Source of the DNA: Cladorhizidae sp. MBARI D1340-BT2
Taxonomy: Eukaryota > Porifera > Demospongiae > Poecilosclerida > Cladorhizidae
Assembly (NCBI GenBank): GCA_028752905.1
Contig: JAQNBH010000006.1
Location: 23,918,311-23,982,310 of the forward strand
Length of the DNA stretch: 64,000 bases
Direction: 5' to 3'
A model generated the notes under the pieces. The model worked only from the letters and a program-made list of their open reading frames with translations. It was not told the DNA's origin and made no database searches. A program made the position numbers and the translations under genes. The first letter of the stretch is position 1, and each line of letters begins with the position of its first letter. Of this stretch, positions 1-12,700 are shown in pieces.

Positions 1-129
1 ATTCTGTTGAGAGTTGCTGAGTTTGGCTTGTTCTGAGGATTGCCAGTAGGACAGACTGGGAATCAAAGATCAGGCATCGCATGAAGACCAGGGATCTGCT
101 CAGCCAGCTAAAGTGTCCGTACACTGGGA

Positions 130-645
130 GAAGGTTGGTTTTTCATGACACATGACCAGTGTATCCAAGCCACTTGGTACTACATGACCAGTGTATCCAA
201 GCCACCTGGTACTACATGACCAGCGTATCCAAGCCACCTGGTACTTACTAAATGATCAGTGTATCCAAGCCACCTGGTACTACATGACCAGTGTATCCAA
301 GCCACTTGGTACTACATGACCAGTGTATCCAAGCTACCTGAGTCTGGTACTACATGACTAGTGTATCCAAGCCACCTGGTACTACATGGCCAGTGTATCC
401 AAGCCACCTGGTACTACATGACCAGTGTATCCAAGCCACCTTGGTACTACCTGACTAGTGTATCCAAGCCACCTGGTACTACATGACCAGTGTATCCAAT
501 CCACCTGGTACTACATGACCAGTGTATCCAAGCCACCTGGCACTACTTCACTAGTGTATCAAAGCCACCTGGTACTACTACATGACCAGTGTATCCAAGC
601 CACCAGGTACTACATGACTAGTGTACCCACCTGGGACACACAATC
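130..645. repeat. 32-bp minisatellite
   Basis: About fifteen head-to-tail copies of a roughly 32-bp unit built on the core CCAGTGTATCCAAGCCACC followed by TGGTACTACATGA. Copies differ by single substitutions and small insertions. Open frames across it are only translations of the repeat. No gene is seen in or next to it. Confidence 0.93.
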
Positions 646-654
646 ATTGCTCTA

Positions 655-1005
655 AATAAAGAACATTCATGCAGTATTATTATACAAAGACCCACCATTG
701 CTCCAGTTAATTAACATACAAGCAGTTCATGCATACAGAAGCCACTCATTGGTCCATTTAACGAACATACATTCAGTACAATTATACGGAGGCATCTCAT
801 TGATCCATGTGATGAGCATACATGCAGTATAAGAAAGGAGGCCACTTATTGCTGCATGCAATGAACATACATGCAGTTCATGTATACAAAGCGTATTGTT
901 CGCTCCTTATAATAACACACATGCAGGACAAATATATGTACGCTACTTATTCCTCATGTGAAGAACATACATGCAGTACTGAGCGAGGGATGACGGTTCA
1001 TCACA
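655..1005. repeat. Degenerate tandem repeat of about 60 bp
   Basis: Five to six diverged copies of a unit containing GAACATACATGCAGT and a CACTCATTGCTCCAT-like stretch. It abuts the 32-bp minisatellite but has a different unit. No coding evidence. Confidence 0.75.
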
Positions 1006-2460
1006 AAAGTTATTTATAGTCCACATACAATAGGGCATGAAGTGTTTATTGTGCTAGTGGACTTTCATTATTGAAAAAACTTTTTGATATGAAGTATTAC
1101 ATAGTGATAACATCAAATGGCATCTTCAACATTTGTTAGTTGGCCTAGCAATACTCTAGGGACAACTTGATCTTTCAGGGTCCCTCTTTTGCCTATTCTT
1201 CCAAATGCAGATAATTCACATGTTTTATGCTCCAAGGATTAGCAGCCATTCATTTAGGCAGCTTGCAAGTCGGTCCATTCCACCAATGGTCTTCTCATAT
1301 ATTGTGTCGGGAGAGAGTCATGTTGTGTAAGGGATTCCTGCAAGATTGACAGGAAGCTGTTCAACGTAAGGCATTTTTTCTAGGTGGTGGAGAAGAAAGC
1401 TGAAGAGAAGATTAGCCTGTGGGATTTTCTAGTGTCCACTTATAAAAATATGTACTTAGCACGGGAGTTAGGGGGAGGGGTGAAGGGTTTGAAGTGTGAA
1501 ATATTTGCAGAAGATGACTATTAAAATAATCTCCTAGAAAGACCACTTTGCAATATTCAGTGATTATCCCTAAAAACAGGTGTCCTTAGTAATGGGGTAT
1601 AATTTATTGTAAATTGATTTATCGGCTGTATGTGGCTGTTTATAGAGCATAAACACTCAATGCGAAGCAACTATCTGTTTTGCAACGTGTCGTTATTCAA
1701 ATTTGCAAACAACACCTTCACCACCAGCCACTCCCTCTCTATTGAGCATTAGATAAACCACACCCTCATGATGAACCACATCCTAGATTGTTCCTCCCCC
1801 CCACCCCATCCTCTAGTCGCTTAACCGCACCTACAGATACTCCGTTCCATCCTCCAGTGGCTCAACCAGTGGAATTGAGGGGGGGTTAAGGCGCACAGGA
1901 AATCTGTGAGGGAAAACTTGCCTAATTCATGTTCATACAAGAATTTGAAGAATTTGAAGTAAAATACCCATAACATCATCCCCCTCTCCCTGTGTGCCTG
2001 GTGTTATAGAGAATTGTTGCCAGTTTCTCTCTAGCAGAGAGCATAAGGACCCAGCATCAGGTTTTCCCCCCTGGGAACATAACATTGCCATTTCTGTTCA
2101 AAGAAGAATAGTACAATATATACTATATAGTATGGTGAAGAACAGTCTGAATATGTTGCTTTTATGTGTATGTACCATATCTATGCTCACAAATCAAGCA
2201 ATGGTCCTGGTTTATATATGAAAATGCAGCCAGTGCTGTATGTTTTCTGATTGAATTTTTTAATGTAGTTTTTGGAACTGCAGGTTGGAATGTGAAGTGG
2301 ATTCCCACACACATGAAACTCATTTTACAGTACATCGCTTAGTCTTGAATAGTTATAACAACTCTGATTAATAGAGCTCCACAAACACTACAGATTGAAT
2401 CCCATTTTTATTAAATTTTAAAATGAACTTATGCTCATGTGAGGAGGTTTCTAAATAATA
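1006..2460. other. No gene recognised
   Basis: AT-rich sequence with scattered short frames. I see no domain, splice-consistent exon series or repeat structure that I can support. Confidence 0.5.
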
Positions 2461-2464
2461 ATTA

Positions 2465-2640
2465 TATTAGAAGCACCTTGTGGGTGTGAGTTTTGGAGCT
2501 GCATAGATTATGTACACTTCATTGTATGGACTATTATAGAGAGCTCCAATGGTTAATCTTTAAGTGTATTATATTTTAATATTTAAAATATTGCATAGTT
2601 ATAGCTCTGCCAAAGTTACATGCAACCAAAGTGGGCGTAC
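2465..2640. repeat. Diverged arm of the foldback family
   Basis: The stretch from GTTTTGGAGCTGCATAGAT to the CCAAAGTGGGC region resembles, in order, one arm of the palindrome at 4371-5103 (CTCCATAGATTCTATAAACTTCAT ... AACTAAAGTGGAGGG in that element). It looks like an older, half-length member of the same family. Confidence 0.45.
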
Positions 2641-2734
2641 ATCTACTTGAACTGGACCTAATTGTTGACCCTGATGGAAAGTGATAGCCCATTGAAGTAT
2701 TTATCTGGGACTAGAGCAAACCCTACTCTGTAAA

Positions 2735-3235
2735 AGTAGGGCAGGAGGCCACACCCCATGCACACATGCCTTACACATGTGAAGGACGGGCATGAGACCA
2801 CAGCACATGCAGCCATGCATTATATATGAGAAGGAAGGTGAGGAGTCGACACCACATGCAACCATTCTTTATAGCTACATGTATGGGTAGGGCAGGCAGC
2901 TCACCCCATGCATTATACATGCATTGAAGGGAAGTTGTCCACACTCCATGCAAACATATGTCATATACAGTAAGGAGAAGCAGCATCTAAAGAAAGGTAG
3001 GAGGCCACACCCCGTACTTGTAAACTATTAATGAAAGGGCTGGGACTCATGCCTTATGCAAGCATGACATGCCATCATGACCTTTAGAAGGGCAAGAAGT
3101 CTTACGTCATGCAACCTTGCCTTACGGAAGAGCAATAGGCCTCACCTTATGCAGCCAAGCCTTTAAACAAGTAAAGGAGTGGCACAACACCCTCTAGTGA
3201 CCACACCTTACTAATATAATGGACCATGCCTTATA
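2735..3235. repeat. Degenerate tandem repeat of about 60 bp
   Basis: Repeated GGCCACACCCCATGCA-like and CATGCCTTACACATG-like motifs recur at about 50 to 65 bp with substantial divergence. No coding evidence. Confidence 0.65.
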
Positions 3236-3439
3236 CATGTTGAGGAACAGTGGGTTAATTTTCATCTGAAAGTTCTAATGCTGGTCATCCATTACTGGGG
3301 GTACTTGCCAAGAAGGAAAAAAAAATTATGTTCGCTATTTTACTGACTTTTTTGCTGAAGATATAGCAGTTTTATCCCAATATCATTATGTGACAGCGCC
3401 AGATATGACTATCATAGAGCATAACATTTTATTGTTGCA

Positions 3440-3620
3440 TAGTCCACGCTTTCTACAGCTGGTAAGGTGAAGGTTTCTTGCATTTGGTACGCCAGAAAAG
3501 AACTAGTTATATTGACTATAACTTGATAGGTGATAATAAGTGGTAATTTGCAACAACCAAGTACGTCTACAAGCACTTCACAAGATTAGAGAAATACTAA
3601 ACGTAAAATGGTCCTTAAAG
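3440..3620. repeat. Dispersed repeat, related pieces near 41.6 and 42.4 kb
   Basis: The first half (TAGTCCACGCTTTCTACAGC and following) appears reverse-complemented at about 42365-42445. The second half (AAGTGGTAATTTGCAACAAC and following) appears in direct orientation at about 41573-41650. This marks a dispersed element of unknown class split or rearranged at the second locus. Confidence 0.6.
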
Positions 3621-4370
3621 TAGTGGGGGACTTTACACCTGATTTTGACAGGACTGCAATAACTCCAGAATGCAACCAACTATGAGGTTGATTTTTGGGT
3701 CAAAGATTTCTTTACCCCCTAGAATCATTAGATATAATAGCTGGAATGTGGTGTCCTTAACCAGTTGAGCTAAGAGCCCTTTGTCTGGTCTCTGGTTTAT
3801 TAATTATCATAGTAACAGGTTGTAGCACATTCAGGCATGCATATGCAAAGGTAAACTGCTGATCCTCAACCCCTCTTGAGATCTTGAGATACCGGTATTC
3901 TATTATTGTATAGTGTTGTTAAATATGTGCCCCCTCCCTCCCCCCTCAACTCAATCATAAATGCAGCCCTGAATAGTACTTAAAAGTAGACCCCAGTGAT
4001 GGACAGTTACTTACAAGCATAGTAGGTCTATACACTGCTTACTTATACCAGTTGGCTGACCTTTACCCCTGGTTGCTTGTTACAGCTGCCTGCGGTTAGG
4101 GAGGTGATGTAACTGGTGATCTGTAGCAAAGTGCATGATTGTGCATATGTACACAATGCTAGTGATTGTGAGTAGTTTACTGTTTGCCCTCCTCTCCATG
4201 ATTGATTCTACCCAACCTCATATAGCATCCCTGTTTCTCTTGCCACATCTGTGGAGCTAGTTGTCTACTGCATCACACTGTTGAAGGCTTCTACTAACTT
4301 CATTTGAGAGCGACCCCCTTGCCCAACTGGTTTTGAGTGGAGGTCTTGCTAGTATAGTAAATGATTAATT

Positions 4371-5103
4371 TTGGGGGAGACAGGTCATTTTATAATAAAA
4401 AACAAAAACAAGTGGGGTACCACTTTATAGCTCCATAGATTCTATAAACTTCATGGTATGTACTTGATATATAGCTCAAAAGATAGCGCTCTGTGTACTT
4501 TATTTCAATACTATATTTTTCATGCGTATAACTATAGCCAAGTTACTGGAACTAAAGTGGAGGGATCCTAAAACCTGAATGCCTGATTTTGCCGCATAAA
4601 TATCTCCAGATTGCCAAGTGCTAGAGAGTTGAAATTAACACCAGTGACTAGAAGAAGCTCTACTCTATGCAATAAGCGTTTTGATGAGGCGCTAAAATGT
4701 AAGTACATGGTCAAATGCTCGGTTGTAAAATGAATTTTGTTAAAATTCCATAAAATTCATTTTCCACCTGTGCGCTTGCTTTACCAGTACTTACATTTTA
4801 GCGCCTAATAAAAAATAGAGTAGGGCTTTCTCTAGCCACTGGTGCTAATTTCAACTCTCTAACACTTGGCAATCTGGAGATATTTATGTGGCAAAATCAG
4901 GCATACAGGTTTTGAGGCTCCCTCCACTTTAGTTCCAGTAACCTGCCTATAGTTATTATATGAAAAATATTTTAGTATCAAAGCGAGCATATGGAGAGAC
5001 CAATCTTTTGAGCTATATATCAAGTCCATAATGAAGTTTACAGAATCTATGGCGCTATAAAGTGGTAACCACAAGTTTGTTTTTATATGCACCTGCACCC
5101 CTA
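4371..5103. mobile_element. Foldback (palindromic) element, about 0.73 kb
   Basis: The two halves are inverted copies that meet near 4742, with arms of about 350 bp. Examples of paired blocks are ACCACTTTATAGC near 4419 with GCTATAAAGTGGT near 5055, GCAATCTGGAGATATTTAT-like blocks near 4600 and 4870, and TACATTTTAGCGCC blocks near 4690 and 4795. The arms are diverged by scattered substitutions, so this is an old element and not an assembly join. Related half-arms occur near 2.5 and 41.1 kb. No coding capacity is evident; a non-autonomous foldback transposon is the simplest reading. Confidence 0.8.
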
Positions 5104-5444
5104 ACAAACTCACAGTTGACTACTTGCTAACTGATCAATGATGTTTATATTTTGTAGGAATGATTCTATCACAGGTTAAGTGTTGTGAAACATAGTCAAA
5201 TCATTGGGTAATATTTTGTAAGGATATACATGTAACCCTGTCTATGTGTCGTGTAACACCATCTGTTATGTGTTATGATGGAGAAAGAAGCTTTAATTTT
5301 TTAATGTAATACCATATTATTTCATTAACTGATTCACCTTTTTAAGCTGATATCTTCAAATTGGCACATTCATCATAAAACGTGCTAAAAACCAGATTTT
5401 TTACTGGACCTGTGCCGATGATTACAGCATTATTACATTAAACT

Positions 5445-6060
5445 TTATTTCTTGTTCTAGTTTGTGGGAGTGGGTGGAGGAAGCGATAAAAATATAGAAA
5501 TGAATAAAACTGATTGACAAGCAAAAAAGTCATAAACTGTCTCTTCCTTACCTTTGCTGCTGTCTCTGCAAGCCAATGAAAGCTGTATATTCACCTATGC
5601 TAGCCTGAAATCCCTCAGAATATCTACTCTCTTTAGAAGAAAATGCACTCCTGGTTGAATTTCTGTATCAGCATCTAGGATGGTTATGCATTGAAGGTGC
5701 TACAAAATATCACGAGGAAAAGAGTTTACCCTCTACAAGTTTCTCCTGGAAAAGTTGGGCATTAGTGGTGGCTAGCTGTTCTGACAGCAGTAAGGGTAGC
5801 ATTACCTTTACTAGAGTTTACAGGATCCCATCCAAGGACAAAAATGTCAACTAACAAGTGTAGCATACTAATCTCAATGGAAGCAAGTCAGCATTTTCTT
5901 CTCCGTAACTAGTGATCCCTTATCAACATACTTATGTAAGCCAGAAATTGATTAAATCATATTACCCACAGAGATCAGAATGCTCACTTAGCTGCCATCA
6001 AGCTCAAATGCACCCTCCCTGCGACATCCATCATTGTCCGTGGGACGGGATCCAGGATGA
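5445..6060. repeat. Dispersed repeat, inverted copy at 49.77-50.56 kb
   Basis: Long similarity to the reverse complement of 49770-50010 (shared AAACTTTATTTCTTGTTCT and GTCTCTGCAAGCCAATGAAAG) and of 50400-50560 (shared AGATCAGAATGCTCACTT-like block). In the second locus the copy is split by a tandem repeat at about 50030-50350. A short frame at 5912-6175 lies within it and has no recognised domain. Confidence 0.75.
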
Positions 6061-6604
6061 ACTATTGAAAGTTAATGCTATCCTTTCTGGTGTTAAAACC
6101 TTCACAAGTTTTACATCCCAGATGCCACTGCAAAGATCTTGCTCTATCCTCGCCCAAATCAGCAGAAGACTGTAAACAATGTATCAAAGGACACTAACTC
6201 ATTTCTCAAAGTCTAAACTATTGAGAGAGTTTACTGGTAGGCACAAGTAGCCTAGTGTAGGAAAAACAGCTTGCTAAAACAGCAGAATTCCCATAAAGAT
6301 TACTTCGAGGACAGTGGTTGCGATCAGCGATTGCACATCCTTTATACTTGCTGCAAAACTGATTAAGTTATGATTTAAAAAACGTTAAGACCATTTTAGA
6401 TCAGTTCTTGTAAGTTGCTAGAGTATTAAGAGGCACCTGCACATACTCCATCCCCTAATGCTGCAGGGATAACTAATGTTGTTCTAATGCTGCTGGTACA
6501 AAGCCGCCACCATACTAGAGCTTGGAATAACAATCCCCTTTTTCCTTCCCGCTTTTTTTCCTTTTCAGTTCTTGTTCTTTTTTGGGGGGTTCCCGGGAAA
6601 ATGA

Positions 6605-7505
6605 GAGCCTCTCTGCTACAGAACAACACATGACATGGTGATGAAGCTAGTGGAAGGGATGGAGAATAAAGGACACCATTTGTACACAAGTCCAGACTTG
6701 TTCCTCACCCTAAAAAGTAGTGGCTTTGGTGCATGTGGTGCAGTTCGGGTGAACAGGAGGGGGTTACTTGCATGTATCAAGGTCAAAGACAAAATGAAAA
6801 AGGGTGACATCAAGTATATAAGTACAAATGGTGTCCTTGCCTTGAAATGGATGGACAAGAGAGCTGTGACCATTCTGAGTACTATCCACGATGATAGCAC
6901 TATAGCAAAGAGGAGGAGGACAAGGCTGTCAGCAACTGGCATGGAGGAGGTCATAAAGCCAACAGCCATTGTCGAGTACAATAGTCACATGGGTGGGGTT
7001 GACAAATCCAATCAGCTGATGAGTTACTATACCTTCCAACATAGGACACAGAAATGGTGGAAACGGGCAGCTTTTCATCTCCTCAACCTGGTATTGGTAA
7101 ATGCATACATAATATATAAAGGGACACCTTTGACTGGCCGAAGAGTAACACACCAGTGCTTCTTAGTGAAGGTTGCTGTTGGATTTCTTCTGCAGGCAGG
7201 CCTGACAGAAGCTCAGCTTGAAGTGTCCATCTTCCCCACAATCATCTTGTGGCTGAACCAGCCAGACTTACAGGAATGCACTTCATAGAGCACCTTCCCC
7301 CAAATAGCAATGGCAAAAGGTCCCTGTGTGCTTGCTACCTGTGCAGCAGCAAAAAAGGAAGTCAGAACTTCATTTAGATGTAAGATTTGTAAAGTAGCTT
7401 TATGTATTACACCTGCTTTGAACTATAGCTCACAAAAGTTAGTCCTGTGTCGCTTACCATCCACATCATATCGTGTTTTTTTTATTTCTTTCTTCACTTT
7501 TCCTT
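6605..7505 (+). pseudogene. piggyBac-type transposase, C-terminal half (decayed)
   Basis: The frame at 6635-7288 reads through the later part of a piggyBac transposase catalytic domain. It shows HHLYTSPDLF (family form DNFYTSPxLF), WMDKRAVTILSTIHD and VEYNSHMGGVDKSNQLMSYY. The last holds the third catalytic aspartate in GGVD. The position where the family carries the second aspartate (the D of DNxYTSP) is H here, and everything upstream, including the first aspartate, is missing. A second frame at 7310-7507 encodes the C-terminal cysteine-rich zinc-binding domain (CRCKICKVALC-like pattern), out of frame with the first. It is a transposase relic, unlikely to be active. I did not find convincing TTAA-flanked ends for it. 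Confidence 0.85.
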
Positions 7506-7689
7506 GATTGTTTTTTCTTCCAGTAGCACAACTTTTACCAATCCTATGTATGCAAACAACTATGACTATGAATAATATTTATAGTGGATATGTAATATAA
7601 ATGCATTGTTGCTAGATCATCCCAAAGCTAGCTGAGCTGAAAATATACTAGCACTGGCTATAGAATACCATGGTTGCTTGGCAGTCTAC

Positions 7690-7985
7690 TAGCTACCTAC
7701 AGCGCTAGCTATTGCTGGCTATATATATATCAGCTACAACTGCCTTCTTCAAGCGCTAGCTAATTTTCTAGCTATAATGATCATCTAAAACTACCAACTT
7801 CAATCACTAGCTAACTTCCTAGCTATAATGATCATCTAAAACTGGCAACTTGGCAAGTGCTAGCTAATTTTCTAGCTATAAAGATCAGCTAAAACTGCCT
7901 GTACAGTTCAAGCGCTAGCTAATTTGCTAGCTATAATGATCATCTATAACTTCCAACTTCAAGCGCTAGCTAATTTGCTAGCTAT
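7690..7985. repeat. AGCTAGC-rich minisatellite, left part
   Basis: Tandem units of roughly 50-60 bp built on GCGCTAGCTAATTTTCTAGC and GATCATCTAAAACTGCC-like blocks. The array is interrupted at TTAA by the piggyBac derivative that follows and resumes beyond it at 9383. Confidence 0.85.
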
Positions 7986-9382
7986 TTAACCCTTTCACCG
8001 TTGACTTTATTTTGAAAAATTACAAAAAATTGACTTGCATAGACATATGCAATGCTATTTCAGCAAAGGTTGACTCAAGTCCTTAGCAACCATAGTTCAC
8101 ATGAAAGCCCTTATAATGACCAACATTGTGGTAACCTACAGTTGCCATAGAAACAAACCACAATGTCATGAATCTAATTAGAAGTTTTGAGTTCTGGTTT
8201 CACAGATAATTAACAATTGTAGTAATATGATCTATGTACGTGCACACACGTATATGGCCTTATTTCATTTCCCCCTCTAGTATGGTATATAATCAAGTTG
8301 TTTTCAGCCACTCAGACAATGAAGGAGGCTTGATAAGATACTGGCCAGCATACAAGAAGACATCATTGTGCCACACTGCCATACACTATACACTACACAC
8401 ACTACCACAATGTAATGTATAGACACCATCTAGGAATATATATTTTCACATTTCATTTACTCTTATAACACTTGGTACACAATGTATGTATCATAAAACA
8501 TGACTGGTACAAGATTTTTCAGAATCCAACACCACTACACAAATCCAAAAAGGTGTTCATCTGGAACACAAAGGGAACGGACAAGAAGCCATTGAGGTAT
8601 CCAAATGAATACTGGAAGTTACTTGACTACGTGTACTCAGACGTCCAAGTTGACTACTCCTAGCTCTACTACTGCGACTACGCTGACCAACAGGCCTTGA
8701 ATGAGTATGAACCGAAGGAATAAGAACTCCACAAGAAGTGGCTTTGAGGAACAGTGAAGGGGTTGGTTGCACCATACCTAAAAAGAATAATGTCAACATA
8801 AACAAAAAGTATTGCCTCCTCGACCTAATGAATTTATATATGACGAAAGAACAGCTAAACAATTCTATCCAGAACATGCTTTACTTGCTAGCTACTTAGC
8901 TAGCAAGTAAACAAAACTCACTGGCATAGTCTTCTTCGTCACTGCTAGACTCTCCTCCGCCCAAACAGACTATCGAGCGGCACCGCTCTCGCCAGAAAAT
9001 TGCCCAAAAAGTATCTCCCACCCATCGATAGGGATCAATGCTACTCTTCCCAAGTTAGGAATAGATTACTTTACCTTCCTCGCTGCTACTTTCGTCCTCC
9101 GATAGGACGTAGTCGTCGTCTTGAATCCTAGAAAGAACTTGGTCTAAAGTTAGTCTGACCGTCATTTCCAACTTATGAACGGTCAGCGATTTCAATTTTA
9201 CTTTACCTTAGTTACCGAACCCGTACGGCTCTTATATTCGGCACGTACGTAGAGCAAGAATTGAGCTTTTTTTTGATATTCATATCTTAATTTACAACCG
9301 AACGATTGATTTTTTAATGATTTTTCAACGATAATTATGTGGTTTGGACGTATATATACGCTTATGACGGTGAGTGGGTTAA
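7986..9382 (-). mobile_element. piggyBac deletion derivative (pB3), 1.4 kb
   Basis: Flanked by TTAA at 7986-7989 and 9379-9382. Terminal inverted repeats are CCCTTTCACCGT on the left and CCCACTCACCGT (reverse complement of the right end). Coding pieces lie on the minus strand. From 9163 downward, MTVRLTLDQVLSRIQDDDYV and a following SEDESSSEE stretch end at a GT donor. A second piece at about 8927-9040 ends in ESSSDEEDYAS. A Ser/Arg-rich piece follows at about 8560-8780. These match the acidic N-terminal and linker regions of piggyBac transposases; the catalytic core is absent. It needs a transposase in trans. Confidence 0.85.
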
Positions 9383-9760
9383 AGATCAGCTAAAACTGCC
9401 TAGACACTTAAAGCGCTAGCTTAGCTATAATGATAATCTAAAACTGCCAACCTCTAGTTTGCTAGCTATAAAGATCAGCTAAAACTGCCTATACACTTCA
9501 AGCGCTAGCTACTTTGCTAGATATAAAGATGGCCTAAACTACTATACCTCGAGAGCTAGAAACTTTGCTATCCAAAGATGACCGACAATTATTTACTTTA
9601 CTAATTAGCTAAGCTTTAAAAATATGATCTACAACTGTCTACTTCGAGCGCTAGCTATAAGATGACCTACAGCTAGCTACCTTGAGCGCTACCTAAAAAG
9701 ATAGCCTATATACAACTAGCTAGCTAGCTAAAAAAATGCTCTAGCTAAAACTAACTTCGA
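9383..9760. repeat. AGCTAGC-rich minisatellite, right part
   Basis: Continuation of the array seen at 7690-7985, with GATCAGCTAAAACTGCC and AAGCGCTAGCT blocks, ending in shorter degenerate AGCTAGCTAGC runs. Its continuity across the inserted pB3 element shows that the array existed before the insertion. Confidence 0.8.
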
Positions 9761-12700
9761 GCACACTATGTAACAAACTGGTTAGCTCATCCACATAATA
9801 ATCTTACTTGGAGTCTAGCTTCACTTGTCTTGACATCTCTAAAGATTCTTCTAGCCTCGTGTTAGGTAGAAAGTTAGGAGATGGTCTGAATATCAATGAA
9901 CACTCACCTCAACGAGCCACACACAACAAAAATAAATAATAAAAACATCAGGTAATTAAAAAACACAGGTGATTCCAATAAACAGTGTCTGCGTGCAGGG
10001 GAAATTACCTGAGTAACTCCCTTCGCATTCTAAGAGTTTAAGGATGCCAATGGGCAATATTAGGAAAGTTATGAGTAAAAAGAACATATCAACAGAATAT
10101 ACCTGTAAATACTTGTTTTCTTCCTTGATGTTATACCTCTACCTACCTCTTGCTAGTGCCTCAACTGCCAGGGCCATGTAGGACTTGCCAGGCTGCTGGA
10201 TCAGAAACCAAACCCCTCATTAACAAAGTGCTAATACAGTTAGAGGTGCTGTGAGGCCCAGCATCTGGCCCAACCAGTAAAGCAACATATTGCCTCCATT
10301 CCTTTCCACCAATCACTGTTGCACACCATTCCCCATCATTAGCTATTGTACCCATAGTTCATATTGAAATGTAATTATGGTACTTTATGACACTGGCAAC
10401 CTGGAGTAACTGTCTCTTAGGGTATAAATGTACTCTATGTATGCCAAGCTCCTGCAAGCTCCAGGTTTCTAGATCACTGAATCTTCCATGCCCTTCTTTG
10501 TGACTTGTGGCTGCCCCTATGCTGAAGCTGTGGCACAGTAGACTTTCATGTATCAGAACATCGGATTATTCAAACTCAGTTGCATGGTAATGATCATCAA
10601 TGGGAGATTTCATTAGGGAGGGCTAGAGATTTGCAGGTGAAAGTCAAATCAGTTCGCTAAACCTGCAAAAGTAAGAGCTCAGTTTTATCTAATGAGTCAT
10701 AGTTCGCTGTACTTGGCAAGATCTTTTAAGGAACCACTTGAGCTAGACTCTCACAAGAGTATGGCAGTAGAAATGCAACCATAACAGAGATCATGAAGAA
10801 TCAAACAAAACTTCGACAGTTAGCAGCACCATTTATAGTCAGTTGAGAGTTCAAGTCATGTCATTAGCCTTGCTAAAGACGACCAGCTTGGAAGCACTCT
10901 ATATTTCTATTTCATTCAGAAAAGAGGCCAAGGCATCCAGTCTCAGTGGAGTTCCATGAAAAGTTACATGAAGGAGTATCAGAAGCACACCATTTGCTAG
11001 GGGCAAACTGGCATGATGAGATAGACCACAAAGTGTTGCAGGCAATTCTGAATCCTCCGAGACAGCACTGGTGGTTGTTAAAAGAGTGAGACATCTGGCG
11101 TGCACAAAGCGTATGATAACCTGAAGCAAAGAACTCTTGCATCTCGTTTTAGTAAATAGTGTTATTGTACAGGATGTAGTAATCAACAACAATTGCTCGT
11201 ATAAAATATACACAAAAATACTTTAAATGAATGAATATGTGTATAAGACAGCATGGCTGCTACTGAGGACATAGCTGCTTCTCCTTCAGGAAGTAAGCTG
11301 CTCACATTCCATGGCCCTGCAGACTAAAATCGCTAATGATATTAGCAATTATTGAAACACCCGAGTCAGTATCGACAAGTTTATAATGACTTGCTTGCTT
11401 TTCATATATCCAAAGTTTTCCCTTATCCGAACTATAGTGTAGATCCCAATACGTTGAATGCATTTGGGTCTACAGTACCCAGATGCATCTAACCCTGCCT
11501 TGGCTGGGGACCTTCATGCAACCACTAACCATTGACATGTCAGATATGTGCTGTCTCGAAACACAGAGAGTGGGCATTTTTTTATCCAGCAGAGTCCTGA
11601 CTGGACAGATATCTGACTTTTTCTTCCCGATGAAGAGCTGGATTCCGTGATGAAAATTGTCTATCTTCGACTGTAATAGTCATTCTTATGATGTCCTGGC
11701 AGGACGGATGACCCACTGCAATAGCTGAGCAAGACAAGTGGCATGTTGGTTCATAGAGGCTTCTGATAGACTGTCATTTCATTTCTCCTGATCTTGGAAA
11801 GCAACAGAGGTTAAAGCAGCATGCATCCCAAGTGATGTACAATGGTATGAGTGGGCCCCCCACCTCCTTTCAGCTTTATAAGAATATCAGGAGATATATG
11901 GCAATTTCTGTCATTTCTCCCAACCTTGGTATGCTTCCAAGCATTTGATTCCCTGTAGACTGTATTGTAGATGTTGATGGGCAGGCTCCAAGTGGTCTTT
12001 CTTGCCATCAGCAATGTAGAGAAATCAGATTGCTGACAAGTATACTTGATGGTATGATGGTTAACCCTGACCCAGCAATCTATGACATGAAGCTGCACGG
12101 CACCCAGTCTCTGTTGCTGAACTGCCTGAAGCCCCCCTGCAATTTAAAATTCCTGGAATTTTTACTGACTACTGCAGTATGTAACCTTGGCCATTCCTAA
12201 TCAATAAGTTTCTTCACCTCTCTTTAGCCCAGTTCGGCCAGCTAGATACTAGAGTTACTTACAGTTCTTGTGAGACGATATCAGGTTCTCTGATGGCTGA
12301 AGGGACCGGGCACAGAAATATGTTACATCATTTTGGGACAGATTAACCACTGCTCTATTCTCTCTCCCAGGGATGTGCTGGCTTATAATTAGCAGATTAT
12401 ATTAGAGCAAAAGAAAAACAGGCTTTTCATGAGGTTCATCACATTGACAACCTTTCTACCACCTAATATCAGGATGGCCACCAATACAACACTGCTACAC
12501 CAGTATTTAGCTGCTTATGCCCACCACTATTTTTTCCCATAAAGCTTTCCCAATCACTAATGGAAACAGTTCCTTCACCACGATGTGAGGGATTTTCTAT
12601 GCTTGTTGTATATAGTTTATCTTAATACCATTGCCCTCCTGACAAGAATATTCCACACTCCCATCATCGTGGGGCATTGGAATTAAGATCACTTCCCAAC

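Noticed and set aside
130..645. CRISPR-like array
   Set aside because: Units are contiguous with no unique spacers, and the window is clearly eukaryotic.
10161..12098. Short minus-strand frames as genes
   Set aside because: No domain, no splice partners and no repeat-independent support.
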